From the NCBI RefSeq assembly GCF_025698545.1, contig NC_068577.1, positions 45,711,250 through 45,775,249 of the forward strand: a stretch of 64,000 nucleotides of DNA. Reading direction: 5' to 3'. The DNA comes from Gossypium raimondii. Its lineage: Eukaryota > Streptophyta > Magnoliopsida > Malvales > Malvaceae. The notes beneath the pieces are model-generated. The model made no database searches. It was not told where the DNA came from and saw nothing but the letters and a program-made list of their open reading frames with translations. Below are positions 12,247-23,723 of this stretch, one piece after another (positions within the stretch are counted from its first letter, which is position 1; each line of letters begins with the position of its first letter). The translations under genes were made by a program, and so were the position numbers.

Positions 12247-14683
12247 TCAAATTTGGATTGGATCAATCAATAATGAAGTGATCCCACCTTTAGCAGCTTT
12301 CCCAACATGTGTATAACCATCACCTTCTCTGTAAAGTACATCCATAACCCTAGCAAGGTTGAGGCTACGACAAAGAACGGGTGTTGGCATTTCTGTCGGT
12401 TTCAAGAACTCTTCATTTACATCTTTCCATGAACTCTCTATGTGTTTGTTGAATTCATTGTATGCTTCCTGCGCTGTCACCCCATATTGTTTCATGTAAC
12501 ATTCGATTGCTGAGCAATCGTCTTCTCTCCTATGGTTGAACTGCACCCATATGAACCATATAGGCTAATTAACTTAGCAAATGCAAACCCTAGAAGCCTT
12601 ACAATTCTATTATATAGATTTAAGTGCATATATATGTCATAATCGATTTTTAGAATTCTTGAATGTGAATATATAGTATACCTTATGTTCCATAATATCG
12701 TCCATGAACCTGCAAATAATGGTGGAAGCCTTAATGATCTTGGGGTCCTTTGGCGGCCCATTTGAAGGTCTCAGGGGTTATAACTTCGCCCATGCCGACA
12801 AACGCCGTTATAGCAAGCATGGCATAGCCAGAGGTTGGCAATGCATTATCTCTAAATTCCTCAAAGGTTGGTTTATAATTTTGATGAGTCCATTTGGCCT
12901 CCAAAAGGTAAGCTTGAGCAAGGCGTATCATCTGAGGATTAAAGGCATAAAAAAGTAAGCAAATTGCTAATGTAATTTTCAAATTTTATACATTTATGAT
13001 TAAAGCATATCATACTATTGTATCATTACATACCGCCTTTTTCGCATACTCAACTCGGTACTGTCTCCCTTGATTTGCCAACAGCTGTTCCATTTCTTCA
13101 TAAACATCTAATAGTGCCTTGTAGCTTATTTTCATGTAATCCGGGAGTTGGTTCATGCATTTAATATCCCACCTAAAACACAATTTCAGGGTTAATTTGA
13201 ATCTAAAACTTAGCCTGGTTAGTTCATACTATCACCATTAAAATATGAGCAACTGCAAGTTGGAGTGAATATCCTAACGTTTAAAAACATATATTCCCTT
13301 ATTCTTTGTGATCTCAAAACTGTTTTTTTTTTTTTTAGAAAAGAAAAAGAAAATCTCACCTTTCAATTGCATTTGTATAGGGAATGAGTTCATCATAGGT
13401 TGCATATGAATCATAAGTATCATCAACAATGGAAGCCATTGCTATGACTTTTGTCAACATCTTTCTACCAAGAGAGTATTGGGGTTCAAAGTAAACTCCC
13501 ATTATCCAAAAATAGCCTTCAACCACTCTATCTCTTGCAAATGGTAGTTTTCTTGTAAAGTCTAAATCTTTCCACCACCTAAAAAAAGCATCATAAAATG
13601 TCAGCAACAGTCGTGTGATCAATTGAAATAGTATTAGACTTCATAGCTTTAAAGATCTCCAAACACTTACCTGCAGATCTCACTTAGCTCTTTCCTATGC
13701 AAAAGCTGCAACAAGTTGAAATCAATCTTTGCAAATTGAAGCAACGATTTGTTATGGGATTCTAAATCTTGGTATATCGAAATGAAATTCCGGGCCTCAA
13801 CCCTTGGCAAGCCCCTTCGGATAGACTGCTTTAAGGCATGGCCGACCTGTTCCGATAAAGGATGGTTTAAAGTTGGTAGAGCAAGTGTAAGTTGAGCAGT
13901 GGTGAAAGAAATGGCTTCATCAAGTATATCTTCCCCATGGACCCTCATATAGGAAGCTTCATAAAGTTCCAACAACCCTTGCACATCACTTGTCAATGAT
14001 GGCTTGAAGTTCCCAGCCTCATCTTTGAACTTGTTGAATGCATCTGCTCAACCACCCAAAATCATCATCAAACATTAGTTTCATCAATAAATATATATAT
14101 ACATATTGAAGTATTGTACAGATGATTATTAATGTAAAGTTTGATAATATTAATTGATAAATGGATAAGAAGAGTTATGAAAGTTTAAGACTTAATTACC
14201 ACATGAAATACCGAAGCCATGCTCTCTAAGTAACCGGAATCGAAGAGCTGTAGTGTAGAGATCGGTGTCAGCATCATTGTTGTTGGTGTCACGGTAAATA
14301 TTCTCTAGTTCATCTTCAATCTCTTTCTCAAAATGATAACTCACACCTAATCTTTGAACAGCATCAATGAAGGGCAACTTTTGGTTTGAATCATCAACAG
14401 GTTCCATAATCATCTTCCTCACTTGTGCTTTTAATTCTTCATATTGTAATTCTGTTGCAGCATCGATATCCTGCTCAAGTACGTATAATGCTTTTCCATG
14501 AAATCTCCAAAAAACTTAAAAATCGATAAAAGAGAGAGTAAGAAAAAAATTATAGATTACCGTATCAGGACAGATGATGAACATATCACCCCAAATACCG
14601 GGATGAAAATCAGCCTTGGGTCGATTTTCGGATGAAATGGCGGGATGGGGTGAAGCAAGAACTTGAGAAGCTTGTGAAGCCAT
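12247..14683 (-). pseudogene. CAD1: (+)-delta-cadinene synthase, frameshifted in exon 6
   Basis: Sesquiterpene synthase cyclising farnesyl diphosphate to (+)-delta-cadinene in the cytosol, first step to gossypol and related phytoalexins in cotton. Seven exons: 14561-14683, 14200-14470, 13671-14043, 13360-13578, 13034-13172, 12682-12931, 12247-12540, all with GT-AG borders and compatible phases. Without the extra base the product would be about 555 residues, the usual size. Visible motifs: no plastid peptide (starts [14 protein letters not shown]), RDR in FARDRVVE, and the first aspartate-rich motif DDTYD in exon 4. Exon 6 is 250 nt, one more than the frame allows: after FKWAA the frame shifts and stops within 8 codons (TAA at 12731-12733), just before MDDIMEHK, which I take as the second metal-binding motif. 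The remaining exons are clean. So this is either a very recent pseudogene or a single-base assembly error. The best match in memory is the cotton CAD1-C subfamily. Confidence 0.9.
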
Positions 14684-14817
14684 TTTCTAGGATGTGTTGA
14701 AGGAAAAGTGTAGGGTTTTGGAAGCAAATAATTCAAAGATTAATTTGCTGCCTTTGCTTACTGTTTAGTGTTTAAAACACAGGTTTTGGATGAGACGATG
14801 TGTGCAATTGTTGCATG

Positions 14818-14825
14818 TATTTATA
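14818..14825 (-). promoter_or_regulatory. TATA box of the cadinene synthase
   Basis: TATAAATA on the minus strand, about 135 bp upstream of the start codon at 14683, a normal distance for a plant promoter with a 5' leader of about 100 nt. Confidence 0.6.
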
Positions 14826-14839
14826 GGTATAAGATAGGA

Positions 14840-15136
14840 GTCAACAAAGTACAACGTAAATTGCACGTATTTTAACTATACTGGAAGGAGAAAAATATGC
14901 AAATACAGTGAGATCCTTTTGTTTGTTTCCACTTTCTATCCTTCAAAATTGGTGCCTCAAACACATTATTTTAGAATCTTGGGATAAAGGATTTGTTTGA
15001 CTCGAATTGAGTGTACATTGTTTACTTAGCAGTCTTTCTGACTATTGCTGACGTAGTAAATGTGAGTGTTGAGCAATATACCTATTTCTCTATATTATTA
15101 TTATTTGTTTAATTAGCTGAGACGGTCAATTTTGAC
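14840..15136. promoter_or_regulatory. Four W-box cores upstream of the cadinene synthase
   Basis: TTGAC cores occur at 14840-14844 (minus), 14997-15001 (plus), 15125-15129 (minus) and 15132-15136 (plus); the last two are adjacent and inverted. WRKY factors bind this core, and cotton GaWRKY1 is reported to act on a CAD1 promoter through W-boxes. The core is only five bases, so some matches are expected by chance. Confidence 0.4.
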
Positions 15137-15574
15137 TCCAACTTCCAATAATTTATCTAAAATTAATAACCCAAAATCAAATTGTAATCCCAAATCAAAA
15201 TATTATTCCAATTTTGATTCAGCTGAATCAATCATAATATATAGGCGATTAAAATTTTATTTATTTATTTATTTATCTAGTAAAAGAATAACTACTACAT
15301 AAAATATTATACTCCGCCTCTAAGTAAAATGAATAAATTTATTAATAGGAAATGGTTTAATATATAATATGTTAGCAGCCATGGACTCTGTTTTTAAGTG
15401 AATTTTCACACATAAATTAATATTAAAAAAATTAAGCCGGCTATATTTTATTTTCTTTTTAATTAAATTCTAATAATTGATATTCTCACTCGATCGAATC
15501 CATTATTATTTTTTATATTTTAAACCATTTAAAAATGATGATATTTATCATATCAACAAAAAAATATTTAATTA
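15137..15574. other. AT-rich spacer
   Basis: Upstream flank of the cadinene synthase, AT-rich, with no recognisable gene or element. It ends where the duplicated segment begins. Confidence 0.4.
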
Positions 15575-16846
15575 TTTGTTAGAAGTAAAATAATAATCAT
15601 TGTTATCAAATTACATAAGAAAAATCTAATGCATCCAAAATTTATGAGCATAACTAATATAACTACATACTGCTACATTCAACATGAATAAAAATTAAAT
15701 TGTTAAAATATTAGCTACGAGGACCAAAGTTTTCTTTTCTCTGTATAAAGGACCAATGTTTCTTTGATGGTAAAGAATCATATTATTGTGCCACTTTCAG
15801 CGATCATTTATATAAAATTTCATCTTTCACTTTGGGTTTTTTTTTATATATATATATACACATATTCTATTATATTTACTTTTTAAAATAAAGCACTACA
15901 AACACGGGCGAAACTAGGGGCTGGCACAGTCCCCTTAAAATGGAAAAATTTTCATTTAGACCCTTTGAAATCTTTAAAATTTTAAATTAATAAAAGTAAA
16001 ATTACACTTTACCCCCTAAAAATGATAAAGATTTGATTTAATCCTTTAAAAATTATAAAGATAGAGGCTATTAAAATAGTGAATTTGTATTTTTACTATT
16101 GTAAAAATTACAATTTAATTTTGATCCCCCTAAAAAAACTATCTGGCTTCGCCCTTGACCACATACTTTAAAAGAAAGTGTTGTATCAAGTTTCTAAGAG
16201 GGAGAAACCAATTTTAATTATTAAATTGACCCAAATTAATTATAATCACATGTGAAAAATGTAATGTGTGTTGTAAAATAATAATAATAATAAATTAATT
16301 AACTAATTGGATCACGTTTCTTTTAAAACATCATCTTAATAAAGTGAAATAAAATTAAAAAGAGTAGGGGTGATGTTGACACATAACATCATATTGGGTT
16401 AAGTTATCCTTCACACGAGCCCAAGACACTTAAAATACCAAAAAGTCTAATTAGAATTATTTTATAGATTTGAATATGACATATTTAAGACATGTATTAT
16501 ATTATTATTTTATATTTTATACATCTAATTATATTTTATGTCATATTTACATTTATAACATATATTACAGTGACAAATATTGGTCGCAGTGTAGGTGTGC
16601 CTATTCATGTAGTTTACACTTGTCTTTTTCTTTTGACGTTTTGCGGAGATAAGAAAAGAGAAAGAAAAATAGATTTATTGGGTGTTGGGGTAAAGTTACA
16701 TTATTATAAAAGAGGAATATAAGTTAAAATTTTGAAGATAATATTCAAAGGGACACTCACGAACCTGAAACAAAAATAGTAAAAATTGACATGAACAATA
16801 CGAAAAAAGGATAAAAGAAAGAAATCAAAGGAAAAAAAAAGAGAAA
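15575..16846. repeat. Left copy of a direct duplication (single-copy-like flank part)
   Basis: 15575-16846 is repeated, nearly base for base, at 23720-25046. The right copy has about 40 extra bases at about 23833-23877 (absent near 15694) and 14 extra at about 23985 (absent near 15797). The duplication continues into the LTR that starts at 16847 and 25047. Small reading frames at 16470-16722 and 24668-24920 are the same sequence twice and show no protein character. Confidence 0.9.
15906..16155. mobile_element. MITE-like short element with imperfect inverted ends
   Basis: It begins GGGCGAAACTAGGGGCTGG and ends CTGGCTTCGCCCT; the ends are imperfect inverted repeats (GGGCGAA..C against GGGCGAAGCCAG). 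About 250 bp, non-coding, with 'aaaattacacttt.cccc' and 'ttaatcctttaaaaatt' filler, a form common in plant genomes. The second copy is at 24107-24355 because of the larger duplication. I found no convincing target duplication. Confidence 0.55.
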
Positions 16847-17509
16847 TGTAACGCCCCAAAAATATGAATTTCTTATTTGGTAGATTATATCATAATTAAG
16901 TACCTATTTTAGTCGTTAAGGGTTTTGATTGTATATTTTAGTCGTTAAGTGGTAATTTTGTTTTTTTGTTTTTTTAAAAGAAGAGAGAAAACCTCCCCAC
17001 GTTTCTTCTCCCTTACCCACACTTCACGCTGCCACTTCCATTCCCTACTGTTGCATCATGTTCCTTTCTTTTCTATTTTCCATTCTTTTGTTCTTTACTG
17101 GTCATTCTCAAATTGGGCTGCCATTGCATTCATTTCCTTATTGGTATTTTATTTTGTTTTATCTTAATCCCTTTCGACGTTCTTGCTTTCTTACTCTTTT
17201 GCTACTGGATTCGTATTCGGTGATTGTGTTTGTCACAATTGTATCATCAGGTAATACTGGGAGAGTCGGGATTCGTGTATATTAGGATTTATGTCGTGAA
17301 ATCAAAATTTTAATTATTTCTTTTGCGTGCTACCATGAGAGGATCGAAAGGAAATTGGTGCTCCTCCAGCCACTTAAACGTTAGGTTGTTGTCGTTTACT
17401 GTTGCGTAAGTGATTTAACGTTTTTGAAAGCCGAATGTGAGCATTTTTGTTGGAATATTTGATTTAGTTTTCGTATAATCGTTACTGATTGAATGTGTTA
17501 AATGAAGAT

Positions 17510-20075
17510 AGTAATACCTCAATTTTACCCGGCTTACATGAAGAAAATAAAGAAGTCCAAATTACAAGTGGGCCTATATGGCCCAAACTGAAATAAAATA
17601 CAGTGGCCCAAAACAAAATCAGAAACCCTACGGTTTCTCAAGATCAACAGCGCCGCAACCATACCCCTAATCTCCGCGCGATCTTCATACCTGCACAACA
17701 AGGAAGGAAACAAAACAGAATACGACAAGAAAAATCTTTGAAATCACGAATCAAGCAAGATATCAGAGGATTTTGTTTACTTTTCTTGTTTCATTATTTG
17801 CTATAAAAGCAAACTAAACACACTGTAATATGGATGGGGATTTTGAAAAAATCAATAAAAAGAGCAAGCATTTTCACAGCATAAATGGAGCAAAAATCGA
17901 TAAAAGGTGGTTACTTGTAATTCTTTTTATTTATTTTCTTTACTGTTATAGTTATTTTTTTACAAATAAATAAGATTAAAAAGGGAAAAAGGGAAAAGAA
18001 ACAACCTTTTTATTTCTGAAACGAGAACGAGGCGGTAGAGGGAGCCTCCCCCGAGGATCGGTGGCCGGAAACTGAAAGGTTTCGTGCCTGCTTTGAGGAT
18101 TTTCATTGATATTTTGGTGTTTTTGAGCCCGGATTTGGGTTTAGAAAGGTCGAGAAGGCCAAACCAGGGATTTTCCCCTTTTTCGGCCACCGCAAGCGGC
18201 GGTGCCAGTGCTGGAGATCGGCGGCTGGCGCGGTGGCCGACGACCGGCCGATGACCGCCGATGACCGACCGATGGCCGGAGGATAGAGGAGGTTGAGAGC
18301 TTTTTTGAAGGGATTTTCAATTTTTTTTTGAAGGAATGAAGAAATGAAATTTTTTTTTATAATTTTGGCTTAAATAGCCGATTGAAAACGGCATCGTTTT
18401 TGAATGGAGGATCCGCGCGTCGACCCGACCCGGACCCAGGATCCGTGTGTTTTTCATGCGGAGGGGCAAATTGCTCTTTTAGCCCCTCCGCCTTTTTATA
18501 TTTTTACAATTAAGTTTTTTTAAAATTTTTACCCTTTTATTGATTTCAATTTCAATTTGGTCCAACTTGCAACGGCGTCGTTTTAGAGGAGAAGGGAAAA
18601 TTTCCCTTCCAGCCCCTCTATGTAATTCGCCCGTCTCATTTAGTCCTTTGGCCTCCACTTATTTACAGAGTTGCCTCAGAATTTTTACTTACAGCTCAAA
18701 TTAGTCCTTTTTCATTTTCTTTATTTTTTTATTAATTAGTTTTTTTATTCTTTTTCATATTTAATTATTTTTTTAAATATATGTATATATATATATATTT
18801 TTTACATACGCATATTTATTTTTGTAGTATAATATAATTATTTTTATTTTATTTTTATTTATATGTAATTATTTTTATAATCTATATGTATATATTTATT
18901 TTATTATATGTATGTATGTATGTATACATATTAATATTTTAACCAATTATTTATTTATTTATATATATATGAATATATTTATTTTTTAAAAATGCAAATA
19001 TATGTTTTATATACTTTATAATTTATATATTTTTCTTTATAAATGCATCATGTATGTATAAGTTTCATAGCCCAAGGTTTCATATGTAAATTATGTGTAT
19101 GACTTTTAATTTCAATGCATATATTATGTGCCTTTTATTCTTTATATTTTGTTTATTTTCTTCATTCGATTATTAATTCATGTTTTCGTTTATATGTTAA
19201 AAGAATTGTTTTTTTTTGATCATTTATTTGATATTTTGTATGTGATTATTTTATTATGTATATTGATTTTATTTATTCATTTATTTATATTATTTCTATG
19301 CCACTATAATATTTATTATTGCATTGTATATTTAATGTAGCATCACATCATTTTTTACTCGATTTCAAACTTTTCAAAATTGAGAGAATGCTTGTATTTA
19401 GGATTTTCAAGGAAATTGAGCCCTAACGTATTGGGTTCCGATTTTCTTCGTTAAATCTAACAATCGAGCATTTCTCTTTAATCAAAAAAATAAGAACTCA
19501 TTATTGGGAATTCAACACGTTGTGTCCTAACGTATTGGATGTGGCGCATTGATTTCTCGAAATGAAGATTTTTCTAAAAAATAATAAAGGAAATATTCCG
19601 AGTTTGGGATTTTGGAGGAATTGTGCCCTAACGTATTGGGCAGCGATTTCTTAAATCTTGAATAAATGGATATTCTTTTAAATTTTTATTGTACGAGTAT
19701 TTTGGCCTAATTCATTTTTTGAGGAAATTAGAATGTCGTGCCCTAACGCATTGGGTGTGGCATTTTCTTCCTCTGAAATGATAAGGGTCTTAATACGTGA
19801 CGTTTTTAAGTTTTTGCTAAGGATTATATTTTTCAAAATTTCGACATTAAGACATTAATTAATTAACTAGGTACCAATTTTGGGCGTTACGAGGGTGCTA
19901 ATCCTTCCTCGTACGTAACCGACTCCCGGATCCGTTTTTCTAAAACTAGTAGACCAAAGCCGTTTTTTAGGTGATCCAATCACACCTCAATAAAATATTG
20001 GTGGCGACTCCCAATTTTCATTTTTTAAAAGTCGACAACCTAAAATTTTTGTTTTTCAAAAAAATGGTTTCGATA
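17510..20075 (+). mobile_element. Tat/Ogre-like solo LTR with target duplication and empty site
   Basis: AAGAT precedes (17505-17509) and follows (20076-20080) this block; the duplicated locus near 25700-25730 has a single AAGAT and no insert, i.e. the empty site. The element begins AGTAATACCTCAATTTTACC and ends TTTCGATA, so its TG and CA ends each carry one change. The right part has the 'ttggtggcgactccc' word (about 19998) and the repeated CCTAACGTATTGGG words that I associate with Tat-lineage gypsy elements of cotton. There is no coding sequence. A GC-rich stretch (18000-18300) and a TA-rich stretch (18770-19060) lie inside. Confidence 0.75.
19423..19760 (+). repeat. Spaced repeats of GYCCTAACGTATTGGG
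   Basis: The word occurs four times (about 19423, 19526, 19627, 19740) at intervals of roughly 100 bp, each followed by a short variant of 'ttccgattttctt' or 'gtggcattt', with AT-rich spacers. The 14-bp core is almost unchanged while the spacers differ. Confidence 0.8.
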
Positions 20076-21012
20076 AAGATTTTAGGTTTTGGTAGTCTCG
20101 TGGTTGCATTTACATCGAAATCAAATCAAGTGTGTAACAAAAACTTGAGAAAACAGCGAACGACGAAAGCCAAAAATTGGGATTCTTGACGCCACATAGC
20201 CATGTGCCAAGTCTTGTATGACACACAGCCATGTGCTAAACCATGTGAAACACACTGTCTGGGTCAATAAGGCCGTGTAGGCCACACAGGCTGGCCAAGT
20301 AAGCAGTGTGGGTCACACAAGCATGTAGGCCCAAATTTTAAAATTTTACCCTAGGGTCATAGGCATCAATCGGGTCGAACATAGGCCTTCCATGATCCGT
20401 ATGGCATAAATTAAGCTTTTAAACATGACTTATGATGTTCTGTTAGCGTAAAATTTGATGTGTATGCATGATTAATATGTTGTATGTTTAGTATGATCTG
20501 TAATATAGTAAGTCTGATCTGTTTTTTGTCAAGCACGATCTATATCTGTTATGAAAGCATGTATGACATGTATATTCTGATATCTGATAAATTTTATATG
20601 TGCATTAGGGTGGGATTTGAGAATATGGAAGAAGTGTGGGCAGATATACATCTGTCGTATATGGTTGCTCAACCACATATATCTTAGTTATTAGCTATGA
20701 ATCATCTGTTGATCTAGCAGCTAAGCTGCAAATATTCTGAAAAGTGTCATACCAACATTAAGCGATGTGTAGGGATGGATGGGTATTTAATACCCTATAC
20801 AGTGTGTTGGGATGGTCGGAGATGGTGTGTAGCGGATGAGGGTAAGATAGTAAATTCGAATCTGATATGTTCTGATACGGTTTCTATTTTTTATTACATC
20901 TGATTAATATCTACTAATTTTAATGTATGTTACACATCGAGCCAGTAGCTCATTCTCTTTGTTTGTTACTTTTAGGTAACCCCTAAACTTAAGACGGGTC
21001 GATGTGATGGAA

Positions 21013-22049
21013 TGTAACACCCTAAATTGCCTCCGTTGTCAAATTAGGGTTACGGAGCATTACCGAACAATCGAGGCAACATTTAACATCTAAACATTTC
21101 AATCAAATCTTTTAATGTTAATAAAATAAGTGTCATTAAAAATAACTATCAAACATGTGCATTTGGGCCTTAAATTGAGCCTTCGAGGCCCTAAAAATAG
21201 ATTATAAACAATTCGGGACTAATTTGAAACAAAATAGAAGATTTGGAAAATTTTGAAAATAGGGGTCATACGGTCGTGTGGCCAGGCCATGTGACAATCG
21301 AACCAAGGGACACACGACCGTGTCCCAACCCGTGTAACTCACTGAGATGCCCCACATGCCCGTGTGTCAGGCAGGGTGCTAGGCCGTGCAACTCACAAAC
21401 TTAAACCACTAAGAAACTCTCAGATGACACACAGCCATATCGCCAAGCCTTGCGTCTCTGTGTGACAGCCCGTGTCCCAGGCCGTGTGAACCCAAAATTT
21501 TCCTAAAATCAAGTTGTTACAAGTCCAATTCATACCTAATCATTCCAACCATTTAGGCACACATTCAAGTGATTCAAACACCATTCAAACATACATAAAC
21601 ATGTCATTTCAATCATCCTAAATCACTTAACCAATATGTCATTCAAAGGCACCACAAATGCATCCAAACATCATTTACCTTAACATGTCAATATTTTCAT
21701 ATTTCAAGCTTTATAACTTTTTCAATTACCTACCACAACATATCAAAAGATGACCATTATCAAGCCATTACAAACCTACCAAAAGATTATGCAGTTCCAT
21801 CAATCAAGTATAAATCTTTGAAGCATAAACATACCAAATCACCATTACAAAACATTCTATACATGCCAAATAACCATATCAAAAATATCACACAATCATC
21901 TTCCTTTTACTCACATGAACACATGCATAGTTACTTATATCTCATTTGAATACACATCATTTAAGCTTTTTAATTTAAACTATTTAATAAAAACTTGTTT
22001 TGTTGTTGGGTAAGATTTACTCCCTTTTCCAAGCAAATAACCTGTAAGT
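21013..22049. mobile_element. Gypsy-type LTR fragment inserted in the family A cluster
   Basis: It opens TGTAACACCCTAAATTGCC and resembles the opening of the LTR at 6057. It carries many ACACGG(C)CGTGT-like words (21265-21500). No internal domain is present. The right boundary is where family A sequence resumes at about 22050 and is approximate. Confidence 0.55.
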
Positions 22050-23723
22050 GGTTATTTTTTTAATAAAAAAAGAAGAGAGAAAATCTCCCCACGTTAATCC
22101 TCCCTTACCCACACTTCACGTTGCCACTTCCATTCCCTAATATTGCATCCTATTCCTTTCTTTTCTTTTACCGATTATTTTTCCTTACTTTTGTTCTTTA
22201 CTGGTCATTCTCAAATTGGGATGCCATTTGCATTCATTTCCTTATTGGTATTTTATTTTGTTTTATCTTAATCTCTATCAACGTTCTTGCTTTATAGCTA
22301 TTTGATTTGTATTCGATGATTGTGTTTGTCACAATTGTATGATCAGGTAATACTAGTAGAGTCGGGATTCGTGTATATTAGGATTTATGTCATGAAATTA
22401 GTATTTTAATTGTTTCTTTTGTGGGCTGCCATGAGAGGATTAAGAGGAAATTGGTGCTCCTCTAGCCACTTAAACGTCAGGTTGTTATCGTTTACTATTG
22501 CGTTAATGATTTAACATTTTTAGAAGCCGAATGTGGGCATTTTTGTTGGAATATTCAGTTTAGTTTTCATATAATCGTTACTGATTGAACGTTTTAAATG
22601 GTAATTTTAGGTTCTAGAAGTCTAGTGGTTGCATTTACATTGAAATCAGATCAGGTGTGTAATGAAAACTTGAGAAAACAACAACGACGAAAGCCAAAAA
22701 TTGGGATTATCAATGCTACACGGCCATGTGTCAGACCATGTGTTAGGCTGTGTGTGACACATGGTCATGTAGTAGACCGTGTAATACACACTGTCTAAGT
22801 CAATTAGGCTGTGTGGGCCACACGGGCTGGCCAAGTAAGCCGTGTGGGCCACACAAGCATGTAGACCCAAATTCTAAAAGTTTACCCAAGGGCCATAGGC
22901 ATCATTCAGGTCAAACGTAGGCCTTCCATGGTCCGTATGGCATAAATTAAGCTTTTAAACATGATTTATGATGTTCTGTTAGCATAAAATTTGATGTGTA
23001 TGCATGATTAATATGTTGTATGTTTAGTATGATCTGTAATATGGTAAGTTTGATCTGTTTTTTGTCAAGCACGATCTATATTTGTTATGAAAGCATGTAT
23101 GACATGTATATTCTGATATCTGATAAATTCTATATGTGCATTGGGGTGAGATTTGTGAATATGGAGGAAGTGTATATGGTTGCTCATCCATATATATCTC
23201 AGTTATTAACGATGAATCACCTACTAATCTTGCAACTAAGCTGCAAATATTCTGAAAAGTGTCATACCGATACTAAACGGTGTGTAGGGTTGGATGGATA
23301 TTTAATACCCTATATGGTGTGTTGGGATGGTTGGAGATGGTGTGTAACAGATGGAGGTAGGATTGTCAATCTGCATCTGATATGTTCTAATACGGTTTTT
23401 GGTTTTGATTACGTCTGATTAATATCTACTGATTTTAATATATGTTACACACTAAGCTTCGAAGCTCATTCTCTGTTTGTTTGTTACTTTTAGGTAACCC
23501 CTGGACTTAAGACAGGACGTAACGAGAGCTTGGTTAAATGTTTTTATTTAGTAATAAAAATTGGATTATTATGTTTCAGTATTTTTGTACTCTTTTGGAC
23601 TGTTTTAAAGTTTGGATTTTATTTTGTGGCTTTGTTTCCCGTTTTTAATTATTTCTACGTATTTCTTATGATACTGACCGTATTTATAAAATCATGGTTT
23701 TTCAACAACAAATCACATTTTGT
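22050..23723 (+). mobile_element. Family A gypsy LTR, copy 3, both ends missing
   Basis: It aligns with 16948-17500 plus 20081-21012 and with 27985-29575, but is clearly more diverged from them than copies 1 and 2 are from each other. The 5' end is lost and the 3' end stops at 23723, where the duplicated flank starts again. The junction shares the bases TTTG. Frames at 22598-22798 and 23020-23418 run through ACACGG-word and LTR sequence and are not genes. Confidence 0.7.

Larger units (their letters stand above)
16847..21012 (+). mobile_element. Family A gypsy LTR, copy 1, interrupted by a solo LTR
   Basis: It starts TGTAACGCCCC at 16847, the same as the copy at 25047. The sequence from 16847 to 17509 and from 20076 to 21012 is one LTR split by a 2.57-kb insertion. 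The second part has the family's markers: repeated ACACGGCCATGTG-like words (20190-20330), then 'ttttaggtaacccc.aacttaagacggg' near 20970. It is cut at 21012/21013 by another LTR starting TGTAACACCC. It is recognised by comparison with copy 4 (27745-29819), where the LTR end and primer-binding site survive. Confidence 0.75.

Noticed and set aside
15906-16155. A CRISPR-like or other prokaryotic repeat reading of the arrays
   Set aside because: The window is plant nuclear DNA; spacers are not of constant length and the arrays lie in LTRs.
16470-16722. Two identical-looking small proteins at 16470-16722 and 24668-24920
   Set aside because: This is one sequence present twice through the direct duplication; low-complexity Tyr/Ile-rich translation of AT-rich DNA.
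23020-23418. Open frames of 132 and 139 codons at 23020-23418 and 28861-29280 that look alike
   Set aside because: They resemble each other because both are the same part of LTR family A. The homologous part of copy 1 (20484-20860) is broken by a stop, and the LTR has no coding role.
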